Source: Streptomyces clavuligerus
GTDB lineage: Bacteria; Actinomycetota; Actinomycetes; Streptomycetales; Streptomycetaceae
Direction: 5' to 3'
Assembly: GCF_005519465.1 (NCBI RefSeq)
Contig: NZ_CP027859.1
Coordinates: 1,178,001-1,242,000, forward strand
Length of the DNA stretch: 64,000 bases
Shown here: piece after piece, positions 25,365 through 35,523 of the stretch
Layout: each line of letters starts with the position of its first letter
Position numbering within the stretch: the first letter of the stretch is position 1
Position numbers and translations under genes: made by a program
The notes under the pieces: generated by a model
Told to the model about the DNA's origin: nothing
The model's input: only the letters and a program-made list of their open reading frames with translations
The model's database searches: none

Positions 25365-26474
25365 TCACAGCGTCGACAGCACCTCGCGCACGGCGTGGAC
25401 GACCCGGTCCTGTCGTTCGGGGGAGAGCGAGGGATACATCGGCAACGAGAAGATCTCGGCGGCCAGCGCCTCGGTCACCGGGAGCGAGCCGGGGCGGTAA
25501 CCGAGATGGGCGAACCCGCTCATGGTGTGCACGGGCCACGGATAGCTGATGTTCAGATGGATGTCGTGGGCCCGCAGCCGCTCGATGATCGTGTCCCGCC
25601 GGGGGTGGCGCACCACATACACGTAGTACACGTGCTCATTGCCCTCGGCGGTGCGCGGCAGCACCAGACCGGTGTCGGCGAGCCCGTCGGCGTAGCGGCG
25701 CGCGACGGCCCGCCGCCCATCGATGTACCGGTCGAGCCGCCGCAGCCTGCGCCGCAGGATCTCGGCCTGGACCTCGTCCAGACGGCTGTTGTGCGCGGGC
25801 GTCTCAAGCGTGTAGTAGCGGTCCTCCATGCCGTAGTACCGCAGCCGCCGCAGCCGCCGTGCCACGGACGCGTCCGAGGTGATCGTCGCGCCGCCGTCGC
25901 CGTACGCCCCGAGGACCTTCGTCGGGTAGAAGGAGAACGCGGCGGCGTCGCCGGTCGAGCCCGCGACCGTGCCGTGCCGCCGGGCCCCGTGCGCCTGGGC
26001 GCAGTCCTCCAGGATCGCCAGCCCGTGCCGCTCCGCGAGCCGCCGCAGCGGGGCCATGTCCACGCACTGCCCGTACAGATGCACCGGGAGGAGACAGCGG
26101 GTGCGGTCGGTGATCGCCGCCGCCACCTGCGCGGTGTCCATGAGGAAGTCGTCCGCGCGGACGTCGGTGAAGACGGGTGTGGCCCCCGTGGAGTCGATGG
26201 CGACCACCGTCGGCGCCGCCGTGTTCGACACCGTGATCACCTCGTCGCCCGGCCCGATGCCCAGCGCCTGGAGCCCCAGCCTGATGGCGTTGGTCCCGTT
26301 GTCGACCCCTACGCAGTGGTCGACCCCGTGATACGCGGCGAACTCGGTCTCAAACCCGCGCACACTCGCGCCGAGTACGAGCTGCCCCGAGGCGAAGACC
26401 GTCTCCACGGCGTCCAGGAGGTCCGGACGCTCGGCCGCGTACTCCGCCAGGTAGTCCCATACACGTATCGACAC
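25365..26474 (-). CDS. staI: StaI, DegT/DnrJ/EryC1-type sugar aminotransferase
   Basis: A 369-residue PLP aminotransferase. [19 protein letters not shown] binds the cofactor phosphate, [15 protein letters not shown] holds the Asp-Gln pair near the pyridine ring, and [17 protein letters not shown] carries the Schiff-base lysine. [17 protein letters not shown] is the usual substrate-site segment. It should transfer an amino group to C3 of the keto-deoxysugar, giving the nitrogen that StaMA methylates. The GTG start at 26474 has GAAAGG six bases upstream. It is the only sugar aminotransferase in the cluster, consistent with one amino group on the sugar. Confidence 0.9.
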   Translation of the reverse strand: MSIRVWDYLAEYAAERPDLLDAVETVFASGQLVLGASVRGFETEFAAYHGVDHCVGVDNGTNAIRLGLQALGIGPGDEVITVSNTAAPTVVAIDSTGATPVFTDVRADDFLMDTAQVAAAITDRTRCLLPVHLYGQCVDMAPLRRLAERHGLAILEDCAQAHGARRHGTVAGSTGDAAAFSFYPTKVLGAYGDGGATITSDASVARRLRRLRYYGMEDRYYTLETPAHNSRLDEVQAEILRRRLRRLDRYIDGRRAVARRYADGLADTGLVLPRTAEGNEHVYYVYVVRHPRRDTIIERLRAHDIHLNISYPWPVHTMSGFAHLGYRPGSLPVTEALAAEIFSLPMYPSLSPERQDRVVHAVREVLSTL

Positions 26475-26537
26475 CGTCGGCCTTTCCGAAGGGTTCCAGA
26501 AGATTCCGGAGGGTTCCGGGACCTATGAGGGTGCTGG

Positions 26538-27545
26538 TCATCCGTCCTCGTCCCACCGCTGCCGCGGCAGGGCGGCGACCGTACGGCGCACCCCTTCGGC
26601 GAGCGGGACCCGGGGGCACCAGCCGGTGGCCGCCCGGAACGCGGACGCGTCGATCGTCACGCTCCCGAAGTCCGTGGCGGGCGCGTGCGCGGGCGGGGGC
26701 ATCGGCACCACGGCGACCGGGGGCCGCCCCGTACGGACGGAGACGGCGGCGGCGACGAGCCGGAAGACGTCGCCGAGCGCCTCGCCCCGCCCGGAGCCGA
26801 TCAGCCAGTGGCGGCCGATCAGGCGGTCCGGGCGGTCGAGCGCCGCCGTGAACGCCGCCGCGGCATCGTCGACATGGAGCAGATCGCGCCGCACCGTCCC
26901 GTCGTTCCACAGGGTGAGCGTCCGGCCCGCGAGCGCCTGCCGCGCCATCGCGGAGACCACCCCCCGGTCGACGGCGCCCGGCGCCGCGCCCTCGCCGAAC
27001 ACCGTGGGCAGCCGCAGACTGACGCCGCGCACCCGGCCCTCGGCCGTGGCCTGTTTGAGGATCTGCTCGGCGCTCAGCTTCTGCCGGTCGTAGGGGGTCT
27101 CGGGGCGGTCGGTCTCGCTGCCGTCGAGAGGTTCCCGCGGCACCAGGCCGACCTGCGAGGCGGCGCCCCCGTACAGCACGAGCGCAGGAGCGCCGTCCGC
27201 GGGGCGCGGACGCAGGACCTCGACAAGGTCCCGCATCACACCCACGTTCACGCGCTCGGCGCCCGGTTCGCTCCCCGCCGCCCGCCAGCCGCCGTCCCCC
27301 AGCAGCAGATGCACCACCGCGTCCGAGCCCGCGACCGCGTCGGCGAGCGCCGCCCGGTCGGTGAGATCGCAGCGGACGACGGTCGTCCGGGCCGGTCCGG
27401 GCGGGGGTGTGCACGGGCGGCGCGCCACGGCCCGCAGCCGGACCGGGCGGCGCGCCAGCGCGCGGACGACGGCCGAGCCGACGAACCCCGAGGCGCCGAG
27501 CACGGTGATCAGCGGTCCGGGTGCCCCCGGTGTGTCGCGCCGCAT
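26538..27545 (-). CDS. staK: StaK, NDP-4-keto-deoxysugar reductase
   Basis: A 335-residue extended short-chain dehydrogenase/reductase. The nucleotide fold is ITVLGASGFVGSAVVRAL (GxxGxxG), with VVHLLLGDGG after the fourth strand, and the catalytic YxxxK is YDRQKLSAEQILKQ. It should reduce the 4-keto group of the L-amino-deoxysugar, the usual last step before transfer. ATG at 27545 is chosen because GGGAGG lies nine bases upstream; a GTG at 27554 touches that site and would overlap the previous gene. The start follows the staJ stop (TGACATG), so translation is coupled. Confidence 0.85.
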   Translation of the reverse strand: MRRDTPGAPGPLITVLGASGFVGSAVVRALARRPVRLRAVARRPCTPPPGPARTTVVRCDLTDRAALADAVAGSDAVVHLLLGDGGWRAAGSEPGAERVNVGVMRDLVEVLRPRPADGAPALVLYGGAASQVGLVPREPLDGSETDRPETPYDRQKLSAEQILKQATAEGRVRGVSLRLPTVFGEGAAPGAVDRGVVSAMARQALAGRTLTLWNDGTVRRDLLHVDDAAAAFTAALDRPDRLIGRHWLIGSGRGEALGDVFRLVAAAVSVRTGRPPVAVVPMPPPAHAPATDFGSVTIDASAFRAATGWCPRVPLAEGVRRTVAALPRQRWDEDG

Positions 27546-27546
27546 G

Positions 27547-29205
27547 TCACACACCCTCCCGGAGAACGGGGCGGGGTCCCGCCCCGACGGCGTTGAGGCA
27601 GGCCAGCAGGGTGCGGGCCTCCACGGTGAGGTAGTGCCCGTGCCGGGTGAGGGACCTGAGCTGGGCGGGTGTGACCCAGGCGAAGCCGGGCGGCGGGTCG
27701 AACGGGGCCGCCTCCGACTCCGCCCCCGCGCCTGCCCCGGCCTCCGACTCCGCCCCCGCGCCTGCCCCGGCCGCTGTGCCCGTGCCTGCCCCGGCCTCCG
27801 CCCCCGCGCCCGCGCCTGTGCCCGTGCCCGCTTCCGCTTCGACGAGGAGATAGCGGCAGCGGGCGTTCAGGAGCCGGCCGCCCTCCTCGGAGTGGACGGC
27901 CTGATAGCGGACGCGCGACGGCGGATCGCCCAGGAGCGCGCTGAGGACGGTCCCCAGGAACGGCGGACGTTCCGCTTCCGGTACCCGTTCGCACTCCTCG
28001 GGAACACACTGGACGGTCGGCCCCAGCTCGACCGTGTCCAGAAAACCGCCCTCCGCCCGCGCGTGCACCAGGACATGCGGCACCCCGTCGAACTCGTGGA
28101 CGAGGAAGGCCGCGAGTCCGAGGCCGACGGGCTCGATCAGCGGCTGGTCCCAGCGGACCACCTCCCGGCTCCCGGCCCGCACGGAGACGGCGACGACCCG
28201 GAACCAGCGGCCGTCCTCGCGCTCGATCGCCTCCGGGCCGTGCCGCCAGCCGCGCACGGAGGCGAGCGGCACGCGCTGGGCACGCACGCCCAGGCGCGAG
28301 CGCTCCCCGGTGAACCACGACAGGAGCTGGGTGTCGGAGAGCAGCGCGCCGGGCGCCGGGTCCGGGTGGGGCACACAGGACAGCACGCTCCGGGCGTTCA
28401 TGTTGACCAGGTCGTCCTCGTGCAGCAGCACGGCGATCTGACCGAGGGTCAGCCAGCGGAAGTCGTCCGCCGCCGGGATCTCGTCGGCGGTCTCGACGAT
28501 CATGTTGCGGTTGGACTTCCGGTAGAACCACGTCCCCTGCTCGGAGTGGAGGACATCGACAAGGACCCGGTCGCGGCCGTGTCCGTGTCCGTGGTCGGGG
28601 AGGCGGGCGTGGGCGCGGCCGGGCCGCAGAAAGCGGTCGATCAGCCGGACGTCCCGGCCCCGGTGGGCCCCGGTGTAGTTGCTCCGGGTGGCCTGCACGG
28701 TCGGGGAGAGCTGGAGCAGACCCGCGTTCCCCGGCTCCATCTTCGCCTGCATCAGGAAGTGCAGCACGCCGTCGAACTCCTTGGCCAGAATGCCCAGGAT
28801 GCCGACCTCGGGCTGGTGGATGACGGGCTGCTGCCACTCCCGGCGGGGGCCGCGGCGGGGCCCGTACCCCTGGGGGGCGCCGTGCTCCGCCGCCACCCGC
28901 AGACCCTCGACGGTGAAGAACCGCCCACTGCGGTGCACGAGGTTCCCGGTGCCGCGCTCGGACCGCCACTCGCCCAGCGCGGCGAACGGGACGCGCTCCA
29001 CCTGGAACACCCCCGCCCGGCGGCGCTCGTCCAGCCAGGCGCGGACGTCCCGCGTCGCGAGCCGCGCCCCACGGCCGGTCGCCGCCGACAGGGCCATCCG
29101 GTCGGCCAGTGCGCGGTCCTCGCGCGGGCGCAGCACGGTGACGGGGGCGGTGGGGGCGTGCGCGCGCGGGGGAACGGCGGCGGGCGGGCCGGACCGGGAC
29201 GGCAT
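27547..29205 (-). CDS. staJ: StaJ, NDP-hexose 2,3-dehydratase
   Basis: A 552-residue protein with the internal two-fold repeat of EryBVI/TylCVI-type dehydratases. Paired motifs are WQQPVIHQPEVGILGILAKE / WDQPLIEPVGLGLAAFLVHE, FLMQAKMEPGNAGLLQLSPT / LVHARAEGGFLDTVELGPT, and RVLVDVLHSEQGTWFYRKSN / YQAVHSEEGGRLLNARCRY. It removes the C2 hydroxyl by 2,3-elimination and opens the way to the 2-deoxy-3-amino sugar. The usual length is about 470, and the excess is mainly an Ala/Gly/Glu/Thr low-complexity stretch near residues 455-497. It stops two bases before the staK ATG. Confidence 0.9.
   Translation of the reverse strand: MPSRSGPPAAVPPRAHAPTAPVTVLRPREDRALADRMALSAATGRGARLATRDVRAWLDERRRAGVFQVERVPFAALGEWRSERGTGNLVHRSGRFFTVEGLRVAAEHGAPQGYGPRRGPRREWQQPVIHQPEVGILGILAKEFDGVLHFLMQAKMEPGNAGLLQLSPTVQATRSNYTGAHRGRDVRLIDRFLRPGRAHARLPDHGHGHGRDRVLVDVLHSEQGTWFYRKSNRNMIVETADEIPAADDFRWLTLGQIAVLLHEDDLVNMNARSVLSCVPHPDPAPGALLSDTQLLSWFTGERSRLGVRAQRVPLASVRGWRHGPEAIEREDGRWFRVVAVSVRAGSREVVRWDQPLIEPVGLGLAAFLVHEFDGVPHVLVHARAEGGFLDTVELGPTVQCVPEECERVPEAERPPFLGTVLSALLGDPPSRVRYQAVHSEEGGRLLNARCRYLLVEAEAGTGTGAGAGAEAGAGTGTAAGAGAGAESEAGAGAGAESEAAPFDPPPGFAWVTPAQLRSLTRHGHYLTVEARTLLACLNAVGAGPRPVLREGV
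27719..27838 (-). repeat. Low-complexity tandem repeat inside staJ
   Basis: Hexameric units such as GCCCCG/GCCTCC and copies of a 30-base block (CTCCGACTCCGCCCCCGCGC) encode EAGAGAGAE-type sequence. The stretch is in frame and lies in a region where dehydratase homologues have a short loop. Confidence 0.85.
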
Positions 29206-29316
29206 CGGGAACTCCCTGTCTGCGGAGAGAGAAAGGAAGGAACGGGAGAACGGAGGAGCCGGGGAGCGGAGGGAACGGGGGCGGCGGGGGGAGCGGGGGC
29301 GGCGGGCGCCCGGTCG

Positions 29317-30150
29317 TCAGGGCCGCTGCGCGGTGATCAGGACATAGCCGGTGTCCGGGTGCCTCCCGAACGCCTCCATCACCTCGGCCGCCCTGGACAT
29401 CCCCTCCGCCGCGACACCCTCCAGCGAGCGGGCCAGCTCCCGGAAGGCCGCCGCGCCGTGCCCGTAACTGGCCCGGACCCGCTCCCCGATGTCCGTCAGC
29501 TCCAGCACCTCCCAGCCCGCCCCGGCCAGGAACGCGCGGTGCTCCCCGGGCGAGCCGATCCCGGCGAACTCGTACATGCTCAGCATCTCGTCCAGCACGG
29601 CCCGGCCCTCGCCGGTGAACGGCTGCCGCTGGCACAGGTCGGAGACGACCAGCCGGCCGCCGGGGCGGACGACCCGGCGGATCTCCGCGAGCGCGGCGGC
29701 GGGGTCGGCCAGATGCGCCAGGACCTCGATCGCGCAGGCGTCGTCGAAGGAACCGTCCGCGAAGGGGAGGGACATGGCGTCCGCGAACCGGAACGAGACC
29801 TGATCGCGGACCCCGGAGCGGTCCGCCCGCCGTGTCGCCTCCGCGACCTGCTGGGTGCTGACGGTGACGCCGGTCACCCGGACCCCGTGCGCCCCCGCGA
29901 TCCGCAGCGCCGGGACGCCGATGCCGCAGCCCACGTCCAGCAGATGCCGCCCCGGCCGGAGGGCGAGACGTTCGGCGACGAGGTCGGTGAGGCGGTCGGT
30001 GGCCTCGGCGACCGGGACATCGGGGTGGTCCTCGTCCCAGTGGCCCACATGGAGGTTGCCGCCCAGGACGGTCGCGGCGCCCGCGTCGGCGAACCGGTCG
30101 TACGCCTGGCCGACGGACTCGGGGGTGATCTCGTTCTGCTGTGCCGTCAT
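29317..30150 (-). CDS. staMA: StaMA, sugar 3'-N-methyltransferase
   Basis: A 277-residue SAM methyltransferase. HLLDVGCGIGVPALRIAGAH is motif I, FRFADAMSLPFADGSFDDAC motif II, and VVRPGGRLVVSDLCQR the following strand. LGGNLHVGHWDEDHPDVP near the N-terminus is shared with sugar methyltransferases such as RebM. In staurosporine formation StaMA methylates the 3'-amine before StaMB acts. Position between staP and staJ matches the known order and decides MA. ATG at 30150 has AGAGGGA five bases before it. The 91-base gap to staP contains a short repeat, GGTGCTGTCACGC. Confidence 0.85.
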   Translation of the reverse strand: MTAQQNEITPESVGQAYDRFADAGAATVLGGNLHVGHWDEDHPDVPVAEATDRLTDLVAERLALRPGRHLLDVGCGIGVPALRIAGAHGVRVTGVTVSTQQVAEATRRADRSGVRDQVSFRFADAMSLPFADGSFDDACAIEVLAHLADPAAALAEIRRVVRPGGRLVVSDLCQRQPFTGEGRAVLDEMLSMYEFAGIGSPGEHRAFLAGAGWEVLELTDIGERVRASYGHGAAAFRELARSLEGVAAEGMSRAAEVMEAFGRHPDTGYVLITAQRP

Positions 30151-30241
30151 CGTCTTCCCTCTCCTGCTCTTCGTGCTCTTCCCGGGTGCCGGGCGGTCGT
30201 CCGGGGGTACCGCCATGGGGTGGTGCTGTCACGCGGTGCTG

Positions 30242-31687
30242 TCACGCGGCGCTGTCAGGGGGCACGGAGGCGGACGGGCGGAGCAGCAGTCGGCTCGGCC
30301 CGTGAAAAACCATGTCGTCGGCGTAATCCACCCGGTGGCCGCCGCGCCCGAGACCGGGAACGCCGTCCAGCAGCGCCCGCAGACCGATCTCGGCCTCGGC
30401 GCGGGCCAGGGTCGCGCCGAGGCAGTAGTGGATACCCAGACCGAAGCCGAGCTGCCGGTCGGGCGCACGGCGCACATCCAGGACATCGGGGTCGGCGAAG
30501 CGCGCGGGGTCCCGGTTCGCCGAGCCCAGCAGGGCGACGACACGGCTGCCGCGCGGTACCTCGTGGTCACCGAGGCGGATGTCCTCGTACGCCCAGCGCG
30601 TCACCGCCTGCACCGGCGGGTCGTGGCGCAGGAACTCCTCCACGGCCCCCGGTGTCAGCGCGGGAGCCGCACGCAGCTCGTCGAGGAGGTCCGGGTGCCT
30701 CCGCAGCGCCAGCACCGCCTTGGCCAGGAGCCCGGTGGTGGTCTCGTGCCCGGCGGTGAGCAGATGGACGCACGTGCCCACGATCGCGTCCGTGTCCAGC
30801 GGTGCGCCGCGGTCCCCGGCCCGGACCAGGAGGGTGAGCAGATCACGGCGCCCGGCCCAGGAGCCGCTGCCGGGGCCGCCGGTACCGGGCCGCCGTACCG
30901 TCTCCCCGCGCCGCCGCCGTATCTCCCGCCGGAAGTAGCGGGCGAACTCCCCGGCGGCTGCCTCGGCCCGCGCGGACCAGCCGCTCTCCCGGCCCCGGGA
31001 CCGGGTGGTGCCCGCCTCCTGGAGCGCCAGCGCGTGGGCGCGGAGCCAGCGGTGGTGCTCCTGCGGAAGCCCCAGCAGTTCACAGACGACGAGGAGGGGG
31101 AAGGGGGCCGCGAAGCCCGCGACGAGGTCCGCGCCGCCGGGCGCCCCGATGTCCTGGACGAATCGTTCCAGCAGGCGGTCGGCGATCCGTGTGATACGGG
31201 GCCGGAGCGCCGCGACGACCGAGGGCGAGAACTCCGTACCGAGCAGGGAGCGCAGCTCGGTGTGGCGCGGCGGGTCGAGGAAGACCAGCCAGTTCCCGAC
31301 GAGCGTCCGCAGGGCCCGGCACCCGGCGGGAAACGGAACGGGCGCCGCGGCGGTGCCCGTGTCCCTGCCCGTCTCCCCCACCTCCACCTCCGCCTCCGCC
31401 TCCGCGTCCGCCTTGACCTTCACCGGCTCCGTCTCCGTCTCCGTCTCCGGCTCCGGCTCAGCGGACGCGGTGCGCCGCGCGTCCCGGCCGAGGCTCCGGC
31501 TCGACAGCACCCGGACGACCTCGTCGTACGAGAAGACATAGAAGGTGTCCGGCTCGCCCGCCCCCGACACCCCCCGGTGGACCGGCGCGGCCTCCCGGTA
31601 GCGCCGGTACACGGGGTACGGGTGGGCGATGTCCTCGCTGTCCCAGCCTCTGAGGTCGAACCTCGGCAGCGTCGCGGGTGATGGCAT
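30242..31687 (-). CDS. staP: StaP, P450 for aryl-aryl coupling of chromopyrrolic acid
   Basis: A 481-residue P450. The I-helix reads [11 protein letters not shown], the K-helix ExxR is EEFLR, and the heme loop is [19 protein letters not shown] with Cys near residue 422. StaP oxidises chromopyrrolic acid and joins the two indoles into the six-ring indolocarbazole, acting with StaC. StaP and RebP are about 420 residues. The extra length comes from an acidic low-complexity insert near residues 75-105 ([19 protein letters not shown]) plus a basic Gly/Arg loop further on. GGAG lies five bases before the ATG. It is preceded by staD across a repeat-filled gap. Confidence 0.9.
   Translation of the reverse strand: MPSPATLPRFDLRGWDSEDIAHPYPVYRRYREAAPVHRGVSGAGEPDTFYVFSYDEVVRVLSSRSLGRDARRTASAEPEPETETETEPVKVKADAEAEAEVEVGETGRDTGTAAAPVPFPAGCRALRTLVGNWLVFLDPPRHTELRSLLGTEFSPSVVAALRPRITRIADRLLERFVQDIGAPGGADLVAGFAAPFPLLVVCELLGLPQEHHRWLRAHALALQEAGTTRSRGRESGWSARAEAAAGEFARYFRREIRRRRGETVRRPGTGGPGSGSWAGRRDLLTLLVRAGDRGAPLDTDAIVGTCVHLLTAGHETTTGLLAKAVLALRRHPDLLDELRAAPALTPGAVEEFLRHDPPVQAVTRWAYEDIRLGDHEVPRGSRVVALLGSANRDPARFADPDVLDVRRAPDRQLGFGLGIHYCLGATLARAEAEIGLRALLDGVPGLGRGGHRVDYADDMVFHGPSRLLLRPSASVPPDSAA
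31383..31465 (-). repeat. Acidic-repeat insert inside staP
   Basis: Runs of CTCCGC/CTCCGT hexamers on the plus strand encode alternating Glu-Thr and Glu-Ala. The insert follows the B-helix region and has no counterpart in the StaP I know. Confidence 0.85.
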
Positions 31688-31692
31688 GCGGT

Positions 31693-31812
31693 CTCCGTCG
31701 GTCGTCGGTCGGGTGCGGTCGTGGGCCGTGGGTCGGGTGCGGTCGTCGGTCGGGGTGTGCTCGTCGGTCGAGGCGCGGTTGCTCGGTCGGGTGCGGTCGG
31801 TTCGTCGTCGGG
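31693..31812. repeat. GTCGGGTGCGGTCGT-type repeat between staD and staP
   Basis: The 127-base spacer is almost wholly made of imperfect copies of GGTCGGGTGCGGTCGT and GTCGTCGGTCGG. It could form structured mRNA between the two genes. Confidence 0.75.
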
Positions 31813-31814
31813 CG

Positions 31815-34800
31815 TCAGCCGTGGGCGGGCGGTCGGAAGTGGTCCGCCCAGAACGCGCTCATCCCGCCCACCCGGCCCGGCACCAGCGGGTGCTCGCGGC
31901 AGTCCGCGGCGAGGTCGTCGAGGCGGCGGGCGATGTCGGCCCTCGCCACGTCCGGCCGGGACACGGGCGCGGGCCGCCCGTCCAGCTCGAACGACGGCCC
32001 GGCGGTCGTGCCCGGCCACCCCGAGGGCAGTGTCACCAGCAGTTCGGCCAGCGGGCGCATCAGCCCCGTCATCATGTCGATCGCCGCGTTCATCAGATCG
32101 GAGCGGCGCAGACTCCCGTCCGGGCGCTCCCCGAAGTGCTGCGCCATGAGCTGGAGCGCCATGAAGTAGGCACGGTTGAACAGCCCCATGACCGACCGGG
32201 CGTCGGGGTCGGTGACCGTCACCATGGCCCCGTTCCCCCGGCGCAGGGTCGGGTTCCGTACGACGGGATGGGCCGGGTTCCACGGGCCGCCCCGCGCGCC
32301 GCCCGGGTGCGCCCCCGCCCCGCCGGGCGCGCCGCGCAGCAGCTCGCCGATCCGCAGGAACGAGGCGTAGTGCGAGGTGTCGGCCCCGCGCGGGGCGAGC
32401 ACCCCGCCCTCCCCCTGCTCGGTGATGACGTCGATCGCGAACAGCGCGCTGGAGAGGTCGTCGACCTCCATCTGGTAGTCGGGGTGGCGCCGGTCGACGG
32501 ACTCCCGCAGAAAGAGATGGTGCTCCCCGCCTCCCCTGCCCCGGTCCACGGGGAACAGGTCCGGGACGGATCGCAGCCCCTCCCGGATGTCCGCGTACAG
32601 CTCGCTCAGCGAGGCGTAGGGCCGCGCGCCGCCCCCGTTCGCGTACGTTCGCGTGCCGCCCCCGCCCCCGTACGTTCGCGTGCCGCCCCCGCCCGTCCGA
32701 GGCCCGCTCCCGCCCGTCGGCAGGCCGTCGCCCCCCTTCACCCCTTCCATCCCCTCCGTGCCGGTCATCCCGCTCGTCCGCACCTCGCCGACGAGGTCGT
32801 CGGGCCGTTCGATCAGCGCGAACCGCTCGACGCTGCCGGGCCCCAGCCGTTCCAGGGCGAGATCCAGCGGCAGGGGCAGCTCGTGGTTGACGGTGCCGAA
32901 GTCGACCAGGGGGACGGCGAAGGGCTCGCCGACGGCCGTGAGGATGTTGCCGACGAGCAGGAAGTGGACCATCTCCTCGCGGGCGACGGTCAGCAGCATG
33001 CCGCGGATGCCCTCGTCCAGGGTCTCGCCGCCGTCCCCGCAGGCGAGCCGGAGCTGCCCGGGTGTCCACAGACCCCGGCGTACGTACTCCCGCCCGGCGC
33101 CGTATACGGGGACCGAGTAGGCCGCGTACAGATACTGGAGCATGACGGCCAGCTCCAGCGTGGCGGCGTCGCGCAGCAGCCGGACGAGGCGGCCCCGTGA
33201 GTCGGCACCCCCGCCCCTGGCCCTGGCCCCGGCGCGCCCGCCGCCTTCCGCCGGGGCCGTCAGAACCAACCGTTCCGGCGACTGCCGGGCCCGTAGATAG
33301 GTCAGCAGCAGACGCGCCTTCGGCTCGGACAGATCCCGGGTCGGCGGCATGTAGAAGGTCTTCGCCTTGTTGCGCGGGTCGCACATCTGCCAGATCAGCT
33401 TCGCGTACGTCTCCACCTTGCACCGGTCCGCGAGGCTGAAGACCTCCTCCTTCATGAACGAGTACAGCTGCTCGTAGCACGCGAGGACCTCCCGGTGGAC
33501 GAGGTCGAAGGTCGCCTCGTCGGGGGTGGTCCCGGACAGCCGCCAGTCGTCGGGGAGCACCCGCAGCGACAGATGACCTGCGCCGGGCCAGAAGCCGAGC
33601 GCGTCGTCGTGGTCGTAGCCGAGGGCCGCCGAGCCGGGCTGGTCCGGGTCGCAGGGCAGATCACCGGCGTCGGCGGAGAGCAGGACGCGGGCGGTACCGG
33701 CCGCCGCGCCCCGCAGGGTGAACCAGCCCTGGCCGGTGCGGTCCGTGTCCAGGACACAGGCGCTCGACCAGGCCCCGTCCCCGTTCCCGCTCCCGTCCCC
33801 GCTCCCGGTTCCGGTGCCGTCCCGCCGTCCCGCGCGCAGCCGGACGATGTCGAGGTCCGCGCACCGCGCCTTGGGGTTCCGCGCGGCCGGATGGCGCGGC
33901 AGGGCCCTGGGGTTGAAGAACTGCCGTACGCCGATCCCGCCGACGGCCGCCGGACGGCCCCGGACGAAGGACCGCACCAGCACCTCGACATCGTGGTCCG
34001 CGTCGTCCGGGCCCCGGGGATGCTCCAGGATCAGCGACGCGTCGTCGACCTGGACGTTGATCTCCTTCTCGCGCAGCAGTGTCCCGGGGGCGTATGGGCC
34101 GCTCCCGGTGCCCGTCAGACACAGCGCCTCCTCGGCCACGGCGCTCGCCGGGAGTTCGGCGGGGACCGTCACCACCCCGCTGGCCAGGGCGTACGCCGCC
34201 CCGGTATACGCCTGCCGGGGGACGCGGGCCACCAGCCGTCCGCTGTCCGCCGTCCGCAGTTCGAGATCGCCGAGGTCGACCGGCACCGGGAGGGCGGCCT
34301 CTGCCGCCGGTCCCGGGAGGGCGGCCTCTGCCGTGGTGCCGTCCGCCGCCCGGACGGTGGCGGGCACCGCGGTGATCATGTTGAGGGTGACGTGGTCGTC
34401 CGTGAGCCCGACGGTGAGAGGGCGCAGACCGGCCGTCCGGCCCGCCGCCGTCGCGTGTGCCGTGTGCGCTGTGTGCGGACGTTCCGGTACGAGCAGCCGC
34501 CCCGCCGGGTAGGTGCGCGGCTCGTCCGGGCGCCAGGGGGCGATCGTCCCGCGCAGCAGCCACCGTCCCGGTCGGCCGGGCGCCCGCGGGGCGGACGGAT
34601 GGCCGAGCGCGAACTGCACCACCAGACCGCCGAACTCCCCGGCCGCCGCCGTGTCCCGCAGCCGCCGCGCGGCGGGGGACAGCGCCGTCTCGTCGAGCCA
34701 GGTCAGCCCCTCGTCCCCGCCGCCCACGACGAACTGGTGCAGCGCCGACCGCCGCCGCCCGTGCGCGGACGGGTGGTGCCACCGCGGCGGGTGGAAGCCG

Positions 34801-35432
34801 TGGACGTCCCCGGTGGCCATGTAGCCGACGTCGTGGGAGCGTCCCGCGCGGCCGAAGCAGAACCGGCCGACCATGAGCGTCGTGGTCCAGTCGGACGCCG
34901 GGTCGACGTCGAAGACCCGGGCCCGGTTGACCGTGGTGGCCAGGTACTCGTTGTAGTGCCCCCACAGGTCGACCCGCCGTCCCACCACCGGGTCGGCGGT
35001 GTCGAAGTCGCCCGCGGCGCTCTCGGCGCTGACGATCCGGGCGTCGACCGAGAAGTGGCCGTTGCCGGAGAAGTCCTCCCCCTTGCCGGAGAAGTCCTCG
35101 CCCTTGGCGGACAGGTCCTCGCCCCTGGTGGTGGAGCGGGTGGCGGCGGAACGGGTGGCGGGGGAGCGGGTGTCGGCGGAGTGGGGCCCGGCCGCCGCCG
35201 GACGGACCGCGCCGCCGGGCCCCGGGCCCAGCCGGTCGCGCGGGTCCAGCCGGTCCAGTCGGTCGAGGCTGTCGTGGTACTCGGCGGCCGGCCGATGCGC
35301 CGGGAAGGCCCGCCCGTCGCCGGTGAGCGCGGTGTTCGTGGCCAGGTCGACAAGGCCGCTGCGGGGCCCGGTGGGCAGCCGGACCACCGCCGTGCCGCGG
35401 AAGTGCAGCCGGGGCAGATCGAAAACGCTCAT
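31815..35432 (-). CDS. staD: StaD, chromopyrrolic acid synthase
   Basis: A 1205-residue heme-type enzyme that couples two indole-3-pyruvate imine units, made by StaO, into chromopyrrolic acid. The match to RebD/StaD is unmistakable along its length: [20 protein letters not shown] at the start, [80 protein letters not shown] and [20 protein letters not shown]. RebD is about 1013 residues. Much of the extra length lies in Gly-rich repeats at about 890-935 ([17 protein letters not shown]) and in a KGEDFSG-type repeat near residue 110. GGAGG lies seven bases before the ATG. It follows staO by 91 bases in the same transcript. Confidence 0.95.
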   Translation of the reverse strand: MSVFDLPRLHFRGTAVVRLPTGPRSGLVDLATNTALTGDGRAFPAHRPAAEYHDSLDRLDRLDPRDRLGPGPGGAVRPAAAGPHSADTRSPATRSAATRSTTRGEDLSAKGEDFSGKGEDFSGNGHFSVDARIVSAESAAGDFDTADPVVGRRVDLWGHYNEYLATTVNRARVFDVDPASDWTTTLMVGRFCFGRAGRSHDVGYMATGDVHGFHPPRWHHPSAHGRRRSALHQFVVGGGDEGLTWLDETALSPAARRLRDTAAAGEFGGLVVQFALGHPSAPRAPGRPGRWLLRGTIAPWRPDEPRTYPAGRLLVPERPHTAHTAHATAAGRTAGLRPLTVGLTDDHVTLNMITAVPATVRAADGTTAEAALPGPAAEAALPVPVDLGDLELRTADSGRLVARVPRQAYTGAAYALASGVVTVPAELPASAVAEEALCLTGTGSGPYAPGTLLREKEINVQVDDASLILEHPRGPDDADHDVEVLVRSFVRGRPAAVGGIGVRQFFNPRALPRHPAARNPKARCADLDIVRLRAGRRDGTGTGSGDGSGNGDGAWSSACVLDTDRTGQGWFTLRGAAAGTARVLLSADAGDLPCDPDQPGSAALGYDHDDALGFWPGAGHLSLRVLPDDWRLSGTTPDEATFDLVHREVLACYEQLYSFMKEEVFSLADRCKVETYAKLIWQMCDPRNKAKTFYMPPTRDLSEPKARLLLTYLRARQSPERLVLTAPAEGGGRAGARARGGGADSRGRLVRLLRDAATLELAVMLQYLYAAYSVPVYGAGREYVRRGLWTPGQLRLACGDGGETLDEGIRGMLLTVAREEMVHFLLVGNILTAVGEPFAVPLVDFGTVNHELPLPLDLALERLGPGSVERFALIERPDDLVGEVRTSGMTGTEGMEGVKGGDGLPTGGSGPRTGGGGTRTYGGGGGTRTYANGGGARPYASLSELYADIREGLRSVPDLFPVDRGRGGGEHHLFLRESVDRRHPDYQMEVDDLSSALFAIDVITEQGEGGVLAPRGADTSHYASFLRIGELLRGAPGGAGAHPGGARGGPWNPAHPVVRNPTLRRGNGAMVTVTDPDARSVMGLFNRAYFMALQLMAQHFGERPDGSLRRSDLMNAAIDMMTGLMRPLAELLVTLPSGWPGTTAGPSFELDGRPAPVSRPDVARADIARRLDDLAADCREHPLVPGRVGGMSAFWADHFRPPAHG
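32628..32760 (-). repeat. Gly-rich tandem repeat insert inside staD
   Basis: Two copies of a block with TACGTTCGCGTGCCGCCCCC plus shorter CCCGCC units encode [13 protein letters not shown] sequence. The flanks SGMTGTEG and [19 protein letters not shown] show that the insert sits just before a conserved StaD helix. Confidence 0.8.
35048..35190 (-). repeat. KGEDFSG repeat insert near the StaD N-terminus
   Basis: Copies of a 21-base unit (TTGCCGGAGAAGTCCTCCCC on the plus strand) encode [14 protein letters not shown] and KGEDLSA. A 15-base unit beside it encodes [12 protein letters not shown] sequence. RebD has only a short loop here. Confidence 0.8.
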
Positions 35433-35523
35433 GCGGTGTCCTCCGAGCCGGGGGAGCCTGCCGGGCCGTCCGAGCCGATGGGGCCCCTGCGGGACGACCG
35501 TCCCGGGGCGACCCCGCAGGCGT